Of a stretch of 16,764 bases of DNA, positions 6,319 through 13,682 are shown one piece after another; positions within the stretch are counted from its first letter, which is position 1, and every line of letters starts with the position of its first letter. Location: positions 1 to 16,764 of the forward strand of contig DATJNS010000398.1 in assembly GCA_035507915.1 (NCBI GenBank), given 5' to 3'. Position numbers and translations under genes: made by a program. The notes under the pieces are model-generated. The model searched no databases, was not told where the DNA came from, and saw only the letters and a list, made by a program, of their open reading frames with translations. This DNA is from JACQAI01 sp035507915 (GTDB lineage Bacteria; Pseudomonadota; Alphaproteobacteria; Elsterales; Elsteraceae).

Positions 6319-7335
6319 ATGTCGCGGTTCTTTCGCCTGATCGGGCGCCTGGTCGTCGCCGCCCCCTGGTTGATCGCCGGCCTGATCGCCGGCGCCGCGT
6401 CGTCGGCCGATGCGCAGCCGGTGCAGAAGGCGAGCCTGCGGCTCGACTGGACCGTGCTCGGCTATCACGCGCCGTTCTATCTCGGCGTCGCGAACGGCTA
6501 TTACCGCGCCGCCGGCATCGACCTCGAGATCCAGGAGGGCAAGGGATCGCCGACCACGGTCCAGCTGGTCGGCAACGGCTCGATCGACTTCGGCTTCGCG
6601 GACTCGACGACGGCGACCTTGCTGATCAGCCAGGGGCTGCCGGCGAAGGTCGTCATGGGGATCTTCCAGCGCTCGACCCTGTCGCTGTTCTTCCCCGTGG
6701 GCAAAGGCATCGCCAAGCCGGCCGACCTGAAGGGCAAGCGCATCCTGATGTGCCCCGGCGACGGGCTGATCAAGTATCTGCCCGCCTATCTGAAGGCGAT
6801 CAACCTGACGATGGACGACGTCAAGACCGTCATGGTCGATTGCGGCATCAAATATTCGGCGCTGGCGCAGGGCCAGGCCGACGCGGTCGCGACCTACGGT
6901 TACGCCGGCAAGCCGCTGCTGCAGGCCGTCGGGGTCGCAGACGTCGGCAAGTTCGATTACGCCGACGCCGGCATCGCGCTGCCCGCGCACGGCATCGTCG
7001 TGTCGCAGAAGACGATCGCCGAGCGGGCGGATCTGGTCCGGCGCTTCGTCTCCGCCACCGCCAAGGCGTGGATCGAGGCCCAGGCCAAGCCCGACGAGGC
7101 GGTCGCCGCCATGGTCAAGGCGAACCCGCTGCTGAGCGAGAAGACCGCGCTCTTGAAGGACACGCTGGTCGACTCGTTCCACTACCTCGAGATCCCGGCG
7201 ATCGCGGGCAAGCCGTTCGGCTGGCAGTCGCCCGAGCAATGGGCGAAGGCCGAAGCGACCCTCGTCGAGTATGTCGACATGCCGAAGCCCGCGTCCGTGG
7301 ACCAGTTCTTCACCAACGCGTTCGTTGGCAACTGA
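6319..7335 (+). CDS. ABC importer periplasmic substrate-binding protein (SsuA/NMT1 type)
   Basis: A 338-residue exported binding protein. The N-terminus has arginines (SRFFRLIGR), a hydrophobic core to about residue 28 and a likely cleavage after ADA at 32. The mature start RLDWTVLGYHAPFYLGVANGYYRAAGIDLEI followed by GNGSIDFGFADS is the typical opening of NMT1/ThiY/SsuA-like binding proteins, which bring aliphatic or aromatic sulfonates, nitrate, pyrimidine precursors or aromatic acids to an ABC permease. ATG 6319 has GGAGGAG at a good distance; the open frame extends further upstream but overlaps the regulator. The ATPase and permease follow directly. The substrate cannot be read from sequence. 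Position beside the aromatic operon, and the shared operator motif, favour an aromatic acid or its derivative. Confidence 0.9.
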   Translation: MSRFFRLIGRLVVAAPWLIAGLIAGAASSADAQPVQKASLRLDWTVLGYHAPFYLGVANGYYRAAGIDLEIQEGKGSPTTVQLVGNGSIDFGFADSTTATLLISQGLPAKVVMGIFQRSTLSLFFPVGKGIAKPADLKGKRILMCPGDGLIKYLPAYLKAINLTMDDVKTVMVDCGIKYSALAQGQADAVATYGYAGKPLLQAVGVADVGKFDYADAGIALPAHGIVVSQKTIAERADLVRRFVSATAKAWIEAQAKPDEAVAAMVKANPLLSEKTALLKDTLVDSFHYLEIPAIAGKPFGWQSPEQWAKAEATLVEYVDMPKPASVDQFFTNAFVGN

Positions 7336-8164
7336 TCCGGGATCGACGCGGTCGGCGGAGCGGGCCGGCCCCATCGCCAGCGCCGGCGCGGCGTCGGCGG
7401 CCGCCCAACCGCCGCACATCGCGCTCGCCCACATCGAGAAGGTCTACGGCAGCGAGCACGGCGCGGTCACGGCGCTGCAAGACATCAATCTGAGCGTCGG
7501 GCGCAGCGAGTTCATCTCGATCATCGGCCCGAGCGGCTCGGGCAAGAGCACCCTGCTCATGATCGTGGCCGGCCTGGTCGGCGCCACCGCCGGCAGCGTC
7601 GTGATCGCCGATCGGCCGGTCGCGGCGCCGGTCACCGACGTCGGCATCGTGTTCCAGCAGGACCTCCTGTTCGACTGGCGCACCGTGCTCGGCAACGTGC
7701 TGTTGCCGGCCGAGATCCGCGGCCTCGACAAGGCCGCCGCGCGGACCAAGGCGATGACGTTGCTCGCGCGCGTCGGGCTCGAGGGCTTCGAGCACCGCCG
7801 GCCGTGGGAGCTCTCCGGCGGCATGCGCCAGCGCGCCGCGCTGTGCCGGGCGCTGCTGCACGACGCCAGCATCCTGCTGCTGGACGAGCCGTTCGGCGCG
7901 CTCGACGCGCTGACGCGCGACCAGATGAATCTCGATCTCCAGGAATTGTGGCTGACCGATCGTCCGACCGCGATCCTGGTCACGCACAGCATCTCGGAGG
8001 CCGTGTTCCTGTCCGATCGCGTCATCGTGCTGTCGGCGCGGCCCGGCCGCATCGCGACGGAGGTGCGCATCGATCTGGCGCGGCCGCGCTCGATCGACGT
8101 GCGCGACAGCGCCGCCTTCGTCGCCTACCAGCACGCGCTGCGCCTGGCGATCGGCCACCCATGA
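7325..8164 (+). CDS. ABC importer ATPase (SsuB/TauB type)
   Basis: A 279-residue nucleotide-binding subunit. Walker A is GPSGSGKST (68-76), the Q-loop is in GIVFQQDLLF, the signature is LSGGMRQR (163-170), Walker B is ILLLDEP (183-189), and the switch histidine is H221 in LVTHS. The line GALDALTRDQMNLDLQELW is typical of nitrate/sulfonate/taurine importers. The start is uncertain. No ATG or GTG lies between the end of the binding-protein gene and the conserved domain. TTG 7325, overlapping the previous gene by 11 bases, is the most economical choice but has no clear ribosome site, while ATG 7271 would overlap by 65 bases. About 30 residues of alanine-rich sequence precede the domain. The stop overlaps the permease start (ATGA). 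Confidence 0.92.
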   Translation: MATDPGSTRSAERAGPIASAGAASAAAQPPHIALAHIEKVYGSEHGAVTALQDINLSVGRSEFISIIGPSGSGKSTLLMIVAGLVGATAGSVVIADRPVAAPVTDVGIVFQQDLLFDWRTVLGNVLLPAEIRGLDKAAARTKAMTLLARVGLEGFEHRRPWELSGGMRQRAALCRALLHDASILLLDEPFGALDALTRDQMNLDLQELWLTDRPTAILVTHSISEAVFLSDRVIVLSARPGRIATEVRIDLARPRSIDVRDSAAFVAYQHALRLAIGHP

Positions 8165-8991
8165 CGCCGCCCGCGACACCGCCGTCGAGGCCGGCGCGGC
8201 GCCTGCCGTGGGCGAGCCTGGTGCCGAGCGTCGGCTACCCGGCGCTGATCTTCGTGGTCCTGGTCGCCGGCTGGGAAGCCGGCGCGCGCGCCGGCCTGTT
8301 CCCCCGCTACCTGCTGCCGGCGCCGTCCGACGTGCTCGCGCGCTGCCTGACGACCGCCGACCTCATGGGCTGGCACGCGCTGATGACGTGCGACGAGATC
8401 GTCGTCGGCTTCGTGCTCGCCGCTTCGGTCGGCGTGCTGCTCGCGGCCGTCATCGTGTTCGTCCGGCCGTTCGAGCAGGCGATCTACCCGTGGCTGGTGG
8501 TCGTGCAGGTCGTGCCGAAGGTCGCGATCGGCCCGCTGCTCGTGGTGTGGCTCGGCATCGGCTTCCTGCCCAAGATCGTGATCTCGTTCCTGCTGGCGTT
8601 CTTCCCGGTGCTGATCAGCACCATGGTGGGTCTGCGCTCGGTGCAGCAGGACAGCGTCTTTCTCCTGCGCTCGATGGGTGCCGGCCCGCTCAAATGCTTC
8701 GTCTATCTGCAGCTGCCCAACGCGCTGCCGCAGATCTTCGGCTCGCTCAAGGTCGCGATCACCTTGGCGATCGTCGGCGCGCTGGTCGGCGAGTTCGTCG
8801 GCGCCGACCACGGCCTGGGATACGTCCTGGTGGTGTCGACCGGCACCCTCGACACGGTGCTGATGTTCGTCGCGTTCGTGTGGATCACCGGCGTGTCTCT
8901 GCTGCTCTACGCGCTGGTCGCCGTGGTGGAAAAACTCTGCGTCTCCTGGCACGTGTCCCAGCGCAGCGGCCCGCTGACCCGGCTGTTCTGA
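8161..8991 (+). CDS. ABC importer permease (SsuC/TauC type)
   Basis: A 276-residue inner-membrane subunit with about six hydrophobic segments (roughly 22-45, 78-102, 110-132, 137-157, 196-215, 230-258). The EAA loop that contacts the ATPase is recognisable as FLLRSMGAGPLKCFVYLQLPNALP (about 167-190), within the normal region and length for this binding-protein-dependent transport family. The start ATG 8161 shares ATGA with the ATPase stop, so the two are translationally coupled. It completes the binding protein-ATPase-permease set; the permease probably forms a homodimer, as only one permease gene is present. Confidence 0.93.
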   Translation: MTPPATPPSRPARRLPWASLVPSVGYPALIFVVLVAGWEAGARAGLFPRYLLPAPSDVLARCLTTADLMGWHALMTCDEIVVGFVLAASVGVLLAAVIVFVRPFEQAIYPWLVVVQVVPKVAIGPLLVVWLGIGFLPKIVISFLLAFFPVLISTMVGLRSVQQDSVFLLRSMGAGPLKCFVYLQLPNALPQIFGSLKVAITLAIVGALVGEFVGADHGLGYVLVVSTGTLDTVLMFVAFVWITGVSLLLYALVAVVEKLCVSWHVSQRSGPLTRLF

Positions 8992-9025
8992 CGGCTTGCG
9001 CTGCCGGTTCGCGCCGTCCCATTCG

Positions 9026-9056
9026 GCAAGCCGGGGCTTGCTCGATATAGTGAGCA
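9026..9056. promoter_or_regulatory. Overlapping inverted repeats between permease and SnoaL-like genes
   Basis: GCAAGC-CGGG-GCTTGC (9026-9041) forms a six-pair hairpin, and TGCTC (9039-9043) can instead pair with GAGCA (9052-9056). The two arms share bases, so the folds exclude each other. There is no T-tract, so a factor-independent terminator is unlikely. TATAGT at 9046-9051 looks like a -10 box but no good -35 box is seen. It may mark the end of the importer transcript or a weak internal promoter. Confidence 0.3.
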
Positions 9057-9082
9057 GGCATCAAGCGGGACGCGTCGCGGCC

Positions 9083-9511
9083 ATGCCGACACCGACCGAG
9101 GACAAGGAGGCGATCCGCGAGCTGTTCAGCGCGTATTGCTTCCGCATGGACGGGTTCCAATTCGCCGAGCTGGGCGCGCTGTTCACCGAGGACGGCGAGT
9201 GGATCGCGCGCTATGCGCGGGCGCGCGGCCCGGCCGAGATCGCCGCCCTGATGGCGCGCAACATCCCGGCCGAGCCCAAGCGCAAGCACTTCGTCATGAA
9301 CAGCCTGATCGCGCTCGACGGCGACCGCGCCACCGCGCGCACCAGCTACCTGGTCGTGCTGCAGGCCGCCGGCGCCGGACTGGTGCCCTCGGTCGCCGGC
9401 ACCTACGAGGACGTGCTGGTGCGCACGCCCGCCGGCTGGCGCTTCCGCGAGCGCCGCCTGGTCCACGACCTCGCGGCGGATCTCGGCCTCAACCTGCCGA
9501 GCACGCGCTAG
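9083..9511 (+). CDS. SnoaL-like / NTF2-fold protein
   Basis: A 142-residue protein of the SnoaL_4 type. It has the opening helix EDKEAIRELFSAYCFRMDGFQFAELGALFTEDGEW, the RGPAEIAALM helix, KHFVMNSLIALDGDRATARTSYLVV strands, GTYEDVLVRTPAGWRFRERRL, and a final VHDLAADL. This cone-shaped fold is used by polyketide cyclases, steroid isomerases, dehydratases and dioxygenase small subunits; no catalytic activity can be assigned. ATG 9083 is chosen because the conserved domain begins right after it; its ribosome site is weak, and GTG 9050 is the alternative. It lies 91 bases after the permease and 77 before the sulfatase on the same strand, so it may belong to the same transcript. Confidence 0.82.
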   Translation: MPTPTEDKEAIRELFSAYCFRMDGFQFAELGALFTEDGEWIARYARARGPAEIAALMARNIPAEPKRKHFVMNSLIALDGDRATARTSYLVVLQAAGAGLVPSVAGTYEDVLVRTPAGWRFRERRLVHDLAADLGLNLPSTR

Positions 9512-9588
9512 CCCAAGGACTTGCCGCGCCAGAGCACGGTGCATGACTATCTGATCCTACGGTTCTCTGGTCGACGGGAGCGATCGCC

Positions 9589-11844
9589 GTGCCCAGCGCA
9601 TTCCAAGGACGCATCGGCCGCACCATCGCCGAGTCGACGCCGCACTGGCCGGCCGAACCGACGGCTCCGGCCGGCGCCCCGAACATCCTCGTCGTCCTGT
9701 TCGACGACACCGGCTTCTCCGATTTCGGCTGCTACGGCTCGCCCATCGAGACACCGACCATCGATCGCCTGGCGGCCGGGGGCCTGCGCTACACCGGCCT
9801 CCACACCACGGCCATGTGCTCGACGACGCGCGCCGCCATGCTGACCGGGCGCAACCCGCATTCGGTCGGCGTCGGCAGCCTCGCCAACTTCGACAGCGGC
9901 TATCCGGGCTACCGCGGCAAGATCCGGCGCGAGGCCGGCACCATCGCGGAAATCCTGCGTCCGCACGGCTACCGCACCTACATGGTCGGCAAGTGGCACG
10001 TGACGCCGTTGACCGAGAGCGGCGCCACCGGCCCCTTCGACGGCTGGCCGCTCGGCCGCGGTTTCGATCGCTACTACGGCTTCATGGGCCACGGCACCGA
10101 CCAATACGCCCCCGAGCTGTTCCTCGATAACGCCGCCATCGCCGCGCCCGGCAACTACGAGTCGGGCTATCACCTCACCGCCGACCTCGTCGACCGGTCG
10201 ATCCAATTCCTCGCCGGCCACGTCGCCGAGCGGCCGGGCAAGCCCTGGCTGCTCTGGCTGGCGCTCGGCGCCACGCATTCGCCGCACCAGGCGCCGCGCG
10301 ACATCATCCTCGGCTACGAGGACGTGTTCGCCCGCGGCTGGGACGTCGAGCGCGAGCGCCGCCTGGCCAGGCAAGTCGAGCTCGGCATCGTGCCGGCGCA
10401 CACGCGCGTGCCGCCGCGCAACGACGGCGTCAAACCCTGGGACGAGCACACTCCCGACGAGCGCCGCTTCTTCCTGCGGCTGCAGTCGGCCTTCGCCGGC
10501 ATGCTCGACCACGCCGACCGCCAGCTTGCGCGCCTCGTCGCATTCCTCGAGCGCGCGGCCCTGGTCGACGACACCATCATCCTCGTGCTGTCCGACAACG
10601 GCGCCAGCCAGGAGGGCGGCCTGCTCGGCAGCATCACGACCGGCCCGCGGCCGGTGCCGTGGCCCGAGCGGCTCGCCCGTCTCGAGGACATCGGCGGCCC
10701 GAAGCTCAACAACAACTTCCCGCACGGCTGGGCGATGGCCGCGAACACGCCGCTGCGGCGCTACAAGCAGAACACGCACGGCGGCGGCATCCGCGATCCG
10801 TTCGTGGTCTCGTGGCCGAAGGGCGTCGCGGCGCGCGGCGGGCTGCGCCACCAGTTCTGCCATGTGTCGGACATCCTGCCGACGCTGCTCGACGTCGTCG
10901 GCATCGCGCCGCCGGACGAGATCAACGGCATCCGGCAGATGCCGCTCGAAGGCACGAGCTTCAAGCCGAGCCTCGCCGATCCGACGGCGCCGTCGAAGGC
11001 CGAGCCGCAGTATTTCGAGCAGTTCGGGCACCGCGGCCTGTGGCACCAGGGCTGGAAGGCCGTCGCCTATCACCCGACCGGCACGCCGTTCGATGCCGAC
11101 CGCTGGGAGCTCTACCGTCTCGACGAGGATTTCAACGAGACCAACGATCTCGCCGCCGCCGAGCCCGACCGCTTGCGGGACATGATCGAGCTCTGGTGGC
11201 GGCTGGCCGAGCGCCACGACGTGCTGCCCCTCGACGATCGCTTCGGGCCGCGCTTCGCCGAGAATGCCGCCCGCTTCCACGGGCCGCGCACCCACTACGT
11301 CATGCACGCCGGCATGGGGCACGTGCCGAGCGAGGTGGCGCCGGACGTCAGGAGCCGCAGCTACCTGATCGAGGCCTTCGTGGAACTCGACGGCGGCGAC
11401 CGCGGCGTGCTGATCGCCCACGGCGACATGACGACCGGCTACAGCCTCTACCTCCAGGACGGGCGTCTGGTGCACGACTGGAACGTCGGCGGCGAGCACG
11501 TGATCGTGCGCTCCGACACCGCGCTGCCGGCGGCCGGCGCGCACCGGCTCGGCGTGCGCGTGCGCCGCCTCGCCGCGGCCGAGCAGCCGACGACCGCCGT
11601 CACCAGCGAGATCACGCTCGTCATCGACGGCGCGCCGGCGGGCTGCGTCGAAACCAAGCTCGGCTTCGCCGGCGGGGTTTCCTGGTCCGGTCTCGACATC
11701 GGCCGCGACCCCGGCTCGCCGGTGTCGCATTACGCGGCGCCGTTCGCCTTCACCGGACGCCTTCTGCGCGTCGAGGTGACCATGGATGTCGATCAGCGGC
11801 TCGACGGCGACGTCGTCGGCCGGGCGATCGTCGCGAACGAGTAG
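9589..11844 (+). CDS. Arylsulfatase-type alkaline phosphatase superfamily hydrolase
   Basis: A 751-residue sulfatase. Metal-site acidic pair D39-D40 is in ILVVLFDDTGFSDFGCYG. The nucleophile motif is C77-S-T-T-R81 followed by AAMLTGR; the usual motif is C-x-P-x-R, so the proline is replaced by threonine. Other family residues are K135 and H137 (GKWH), H230 (ATHSPHQ), D336-N337 (SDNGAS) and K393 (YKQNTHGGG). Cys77 would be converted to formylglycine by a maturase, not found in the window. Residues from about 560 form an extra beta-rich C-terminal part, as in the long 750-780 residue arylsulfatases. There is no signal peptide, so the enzyme is probably cytoplasmic. GTG 9589 is used, with GGGAG nine bases upstream. 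The substrate is unknown; it could be an aryl sulfate ester entering through the upstream importer, which is inference. Confidence 0.9.
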   Translation: MPSAFQGRIGRTIAESTPHWPAEPTAPAGAPNILVVLFDDTGFSDFGCYGSPIETPTIDRLAAGGLRYTGLHTTAMCSTTRAAMLTGRNPHSVGVGSLANFDSGYPGYRGKIRREAGTIAEILRPHGYRTYMVGKWHVTPLTESGATGPFDGWPLGRGFDRYYGFMGHGTDQYAPELFLDNAAIAAPGNYESGYHLTADLVDRSIQFLAGHVAERPGKPWLLWLALGATHSPHQAPRDIILGYEDVFARGWDVERERRLARQVELGIVPAHTRVPPRNDGVKPWDEHTPDERRFFLRLQSAFAGMLDHADRQLARLVAFLERAALVDDTIILVLSDNGASQEGGLLGSITTGPRPVPWPERLARLEDIGGPKLNNNFPHGWAMAANTPLRRYKQNTHGGGIRDPFVVSWPKGVAARGGLRHQFCHVSDILPTLLDVVGIAPPDEINGIRQMPLEGTSFKPSLADPTAPSKAEPQYFEQFGHRGLWHQGWKAVAYHPTGTPFDADRWELYRLDEDFNETNDLAAAEPDRLRDMIELWWRLAERHDVLPLDDRFGPRFAENAARFHGPRTHYVMHAGMGHVPSEVAPDVRSRSYLIEAFVELDGGDRGVLIAHGDMTTGYSLYLQDGRLVHDWNVGGEHVIVRSDTALPAAGAHRLGVRVRRLAAAEQPTTAVTSEITLVIDGAPAGCVETKLGFAGGVSWSGLDIGRDPGSPVSHYAAPFAFTGRLLRVEVTMDVDQRLDGDVVGRAIVANE

Positions 11845-11899
11845 CCGGGCGACCCAGCGCGCGCCCCCTCCCCGATCGCTGAAGGGTTCCGAACAAGGA

Positions 11900-11989
11900 C
11901 CGTCATGCCCGCGAAAGCGGGCATCCAGGGCCACGCGCACCACATCGCGCACGTGACTCCTGGATCCCCGCTTGCGCGGGGATGACGAG
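11900..11989. repeat. REP-like inverted repeat pair, probable bidirectional terminator
   Basis: Two related hairpin units face each other in the gap between two convergent genes. The left unit has GCCCGC-GAAA-GCGGGC (11907-11922) with CGTCAT before it and ATCCAGG after. The right unit has CCCCGC-TTGC-GCGGGG (11966-11981) with CCTGGAT before it and ATGACG after. The left and right units are inverted copies, about 30 bases each with about 28 bases between. Such units are a known, dispersed REP-type repeat of alphaproteobacterial intergenic regions. Position after both stop codons suits transcription termination or mRNA end protection. Confidence 0.75.
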
Positions 11990-12023
11990 GAAAGGTGGCG
12001 AGTCAATCAGTGCTGAACGTGCG

Positions 12024-12884
12024 CTAGCCGGGCGGTATCGCCGAGAGCTGGCGCTCGAAGGCGAGCAGGCTTTCGCGGCGGATCAGGTCGAGGCACGCCT
12101 TCTTGATGGCGACGAACGCGGGATCGAGGCTGGCGTCGGCGGCGCGCGGCCGGCCCAGCCTGACGGGCAGGTCGAGCAGCAGGCGGCCGGGCGCCGCGCT
12201 CATCACCAGGATGCGGTCGCCCAGGAAGATCGCCTCGTCGATGTCGTGGGTCACGAACACGACGCTGGCGCCGATCTCCGACCACAGGCGCAGCAGCGCC
12301 TCCTGCATCATCGCGCGGGTCTGGGCGTCGAGCGCGCCGAACGGCTCGTCCATCAGGAGGACGCTCGGGCGGTTGACCAGCGCGCGCGCGATCGCGACGC
12401 GCTGCTGCATGCCGCCCGACAGCGTCTTCGGATAGCTGTCGGCGAAGCGCGCCAGGCCGACCAGCTCGAGATACGCGCCGGCCAGGCGGTTCGCTTCCTT
12501 GTCGGGCAGGCCGGCCATGCGCGGGCCGTGCGCGACGTTGGCGCGCACCGTCTTCCACGGAAACAGCGCGGGCGCCTGGAACACCATGCCGCGCTCGACG
12601 CCCGGGCCGAGGATCGGCCGATCGTCGAGCGTCACCGTGCCCTCGCTGGGCGCCTGGAAGCCGCCGATCGTGTTGAGCACCGTCGACTTGCCGCAGCCCG
12701 ACGGTCCGACGATGCAGACGAACTCGCCCGCCGCGATGGTGATCGAGAACCGGTCGACCGCCAGATGCTCGTCGCCCGACGGGCCGTCGAAGATGACGCT
12801 CAGCCGGTCGATCGCGATGGCGCCGCGCCGCCCCTGCCCGGCCGTCGGCGCGCTCGCGTCGGCGTGGTCGATCGACTGGGGCAT
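12024..12884 (-). CDS. ABC importer ATPase, second system (SsuB/TauB type)
   Basis: A 286-residue nucleotide-binding subunit. Walker A is GPSGCGKST (60-68), the Q-loop is in GMVFQAPALFPW (Q103), the signature is LSGGMQQR (155-162), Walker B is VLLMDEP (175-181), and the switch histidine is H213 in FVTHDIDEA. The start ATG 12884 shares its A with the permease stop (TGATG). It is the last gene of the amidase-importer operon and ends before the convergent REP-like pair. It differs clearly in sequence from the ATPase at 7325-8164, so the two importers are not a recent local duplication. Confidence 0.94.
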   Translation of the reverse strand: MPQSIDHADASAPTAGQGRRGAIAIDRLSVIFDGPSGDEHLAVDRFSITIAAGEFVCIVGPSGCGKSTVLNTIGGFQAPSEGTVTLDDRPILGPGVERGMVFQAPALFPWKTVRANVAHGPRMAGLPDKEANRLAGAYLELVGLARFADSYPKTLSGGMQQRVAIARALVNRPSVLLMDEPFGALDAQTRAMMQEALLRLWSEIGASVVFVTHDIDEAIFLGDRILVMSAAPGRLLLDLPVRLGRPRAADASLDPAFVAIKKACLDLIRRESLLAFERQLSAIPPG

Positions 12885-13675
12885 CAGGCGCCCTTCATGA
12901 CGCTCCGCGACAACGCCGCGAAGCCGCGGTCCGCGCCGGCCGACAGCAGCCCCAGGATCACGAGGCCGCCCATCATCTGGCCGATCTGCAGGTTCTGGTG
13001 CGCGAGGTCGATCCGGTAGGCGACGCCCGCGAAGGTCCCGGCGAGCTCCGCGGCGACCAGCGTGTAGAACGAGATGCTGACCGAGGTGCGCAGCCCGACG
13101 AAGATGTAGGGCATCGCGGCGGGCAGCAGGATCTCGCGCAGCATGCGGCGCTCGGGCGTGCCGAGCGCCTGGGCGGCGCGCACCAGCAGCGGATCGACCC
13201 GCTGCACGCCGAGATGCGCGGCGATCCACACCGTGAAGAACACGCCCCACAGCACGAGGAAGTACTTGCCCGCCTCCGACAGGCCGAACCACAGGATCAC
13301 CACGGGCACCAGCGCGACCGGCGGGATCGGCCGCAGGATCTGGAACGTCGGCGTCAGCAGGCTCGACAGCGCCGGATAGCGCCCGGTCGCCGCGCCGACG
13401 ACGATGCCGAGCACCGCGCCGGCCACGTAGCCGACCACGACGCGCGACACGCTCATCGCGGTGTCGAGCGCCAGCTCGCCGCTGCTCGCCCAATCGATCA
13501 GCGACGTCAGCACGACGCTCGGCGGCGGAAACAAGAACTGGTTGATCACGCCGGAGCGCGACACGATCTCCCACAGCCCGAAGAACAGGGGCAGCGAGAC
13601 CAGCGCCAGCAGCTGGTGCCGTCGCGGCCGGGCCGCCGGCCTCGCCGCGCGCGCCCGGAGCTCGACGGCGGCCAT
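12884..13675 (-). CDS. ABC importer permease, second system (SsuC/TauC type)
   Basis: A 263-residue inner-membrane subunit with about six hydrophobic segments and the EAA loop VRAAQALGTPERRMLREILLPAAMP (about 165-189), whose central L-G-x-x-x-x-x-x-x-x-x-L-P spacing matches SsuC/TauC. The N-terminus is arginine- and alanine-rich before the first segment LLALVSLPLFFGLWEIV. The ATG at 13675 lies seven bases after the binding-protein stop, so translation is probably coupled. Only one permease gene is present, so a homodimer is expected. Confidence 0.94.
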   Translation of the reverse strand: MAAVELRARAARPAARPRRHQLLALVSLPLFFGLWEIVSRSGVINQFLFPPPSVVLTSLIDWASSGELALDTAMSVSRVVVGYVAGAVLGIVVGAATGRYPALSSLLTPTFQILRPIPPVALVPVVILWFGLSEAGKYFLVLWGVFFTVWIAAHLGVQRVDPLLVRAAQALGTPERRMLREILLPAAMPYIFVGLRTSVSISFYTLVAAELAGTFAGVAYRIDLAHQNLQIGQMMGGLVILGLLSAGADRGFAALSRSVMKGA

Positions 13676-13682
13676 CGCGGCG

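Noticed and set aside
7271..7324. Upstream ATG start for the first ATPase
   Set aside because: It would overlap the binding-protein gene by 65 bases, and its extra residues read as out-of-phase sequence. TTG 7325 is preferred, though not proven.
9046..9051. TATAGT as a promoter -10 box for the SnoaL-like gene
   Set aside because: There is no acceptable -35 box at 16-18 bases, so it is mentioned only within the inverted-repeat entry.
9547..12006. Long open frame of 819 codons on the minus strand opposite the sulfatase
   Set aside because: It is antisense to a gene with clear catalytic motifs, its translation is rich in Arg, Ala, Gly and Val with no recognisable domain, and such mirror frames are expected in DNA this GC-rich. 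The same holds for 94-1974 (+), 2109-3245 (+), 4399-5499 (+), 6151-7434 (-) and 14275-15930 (+).
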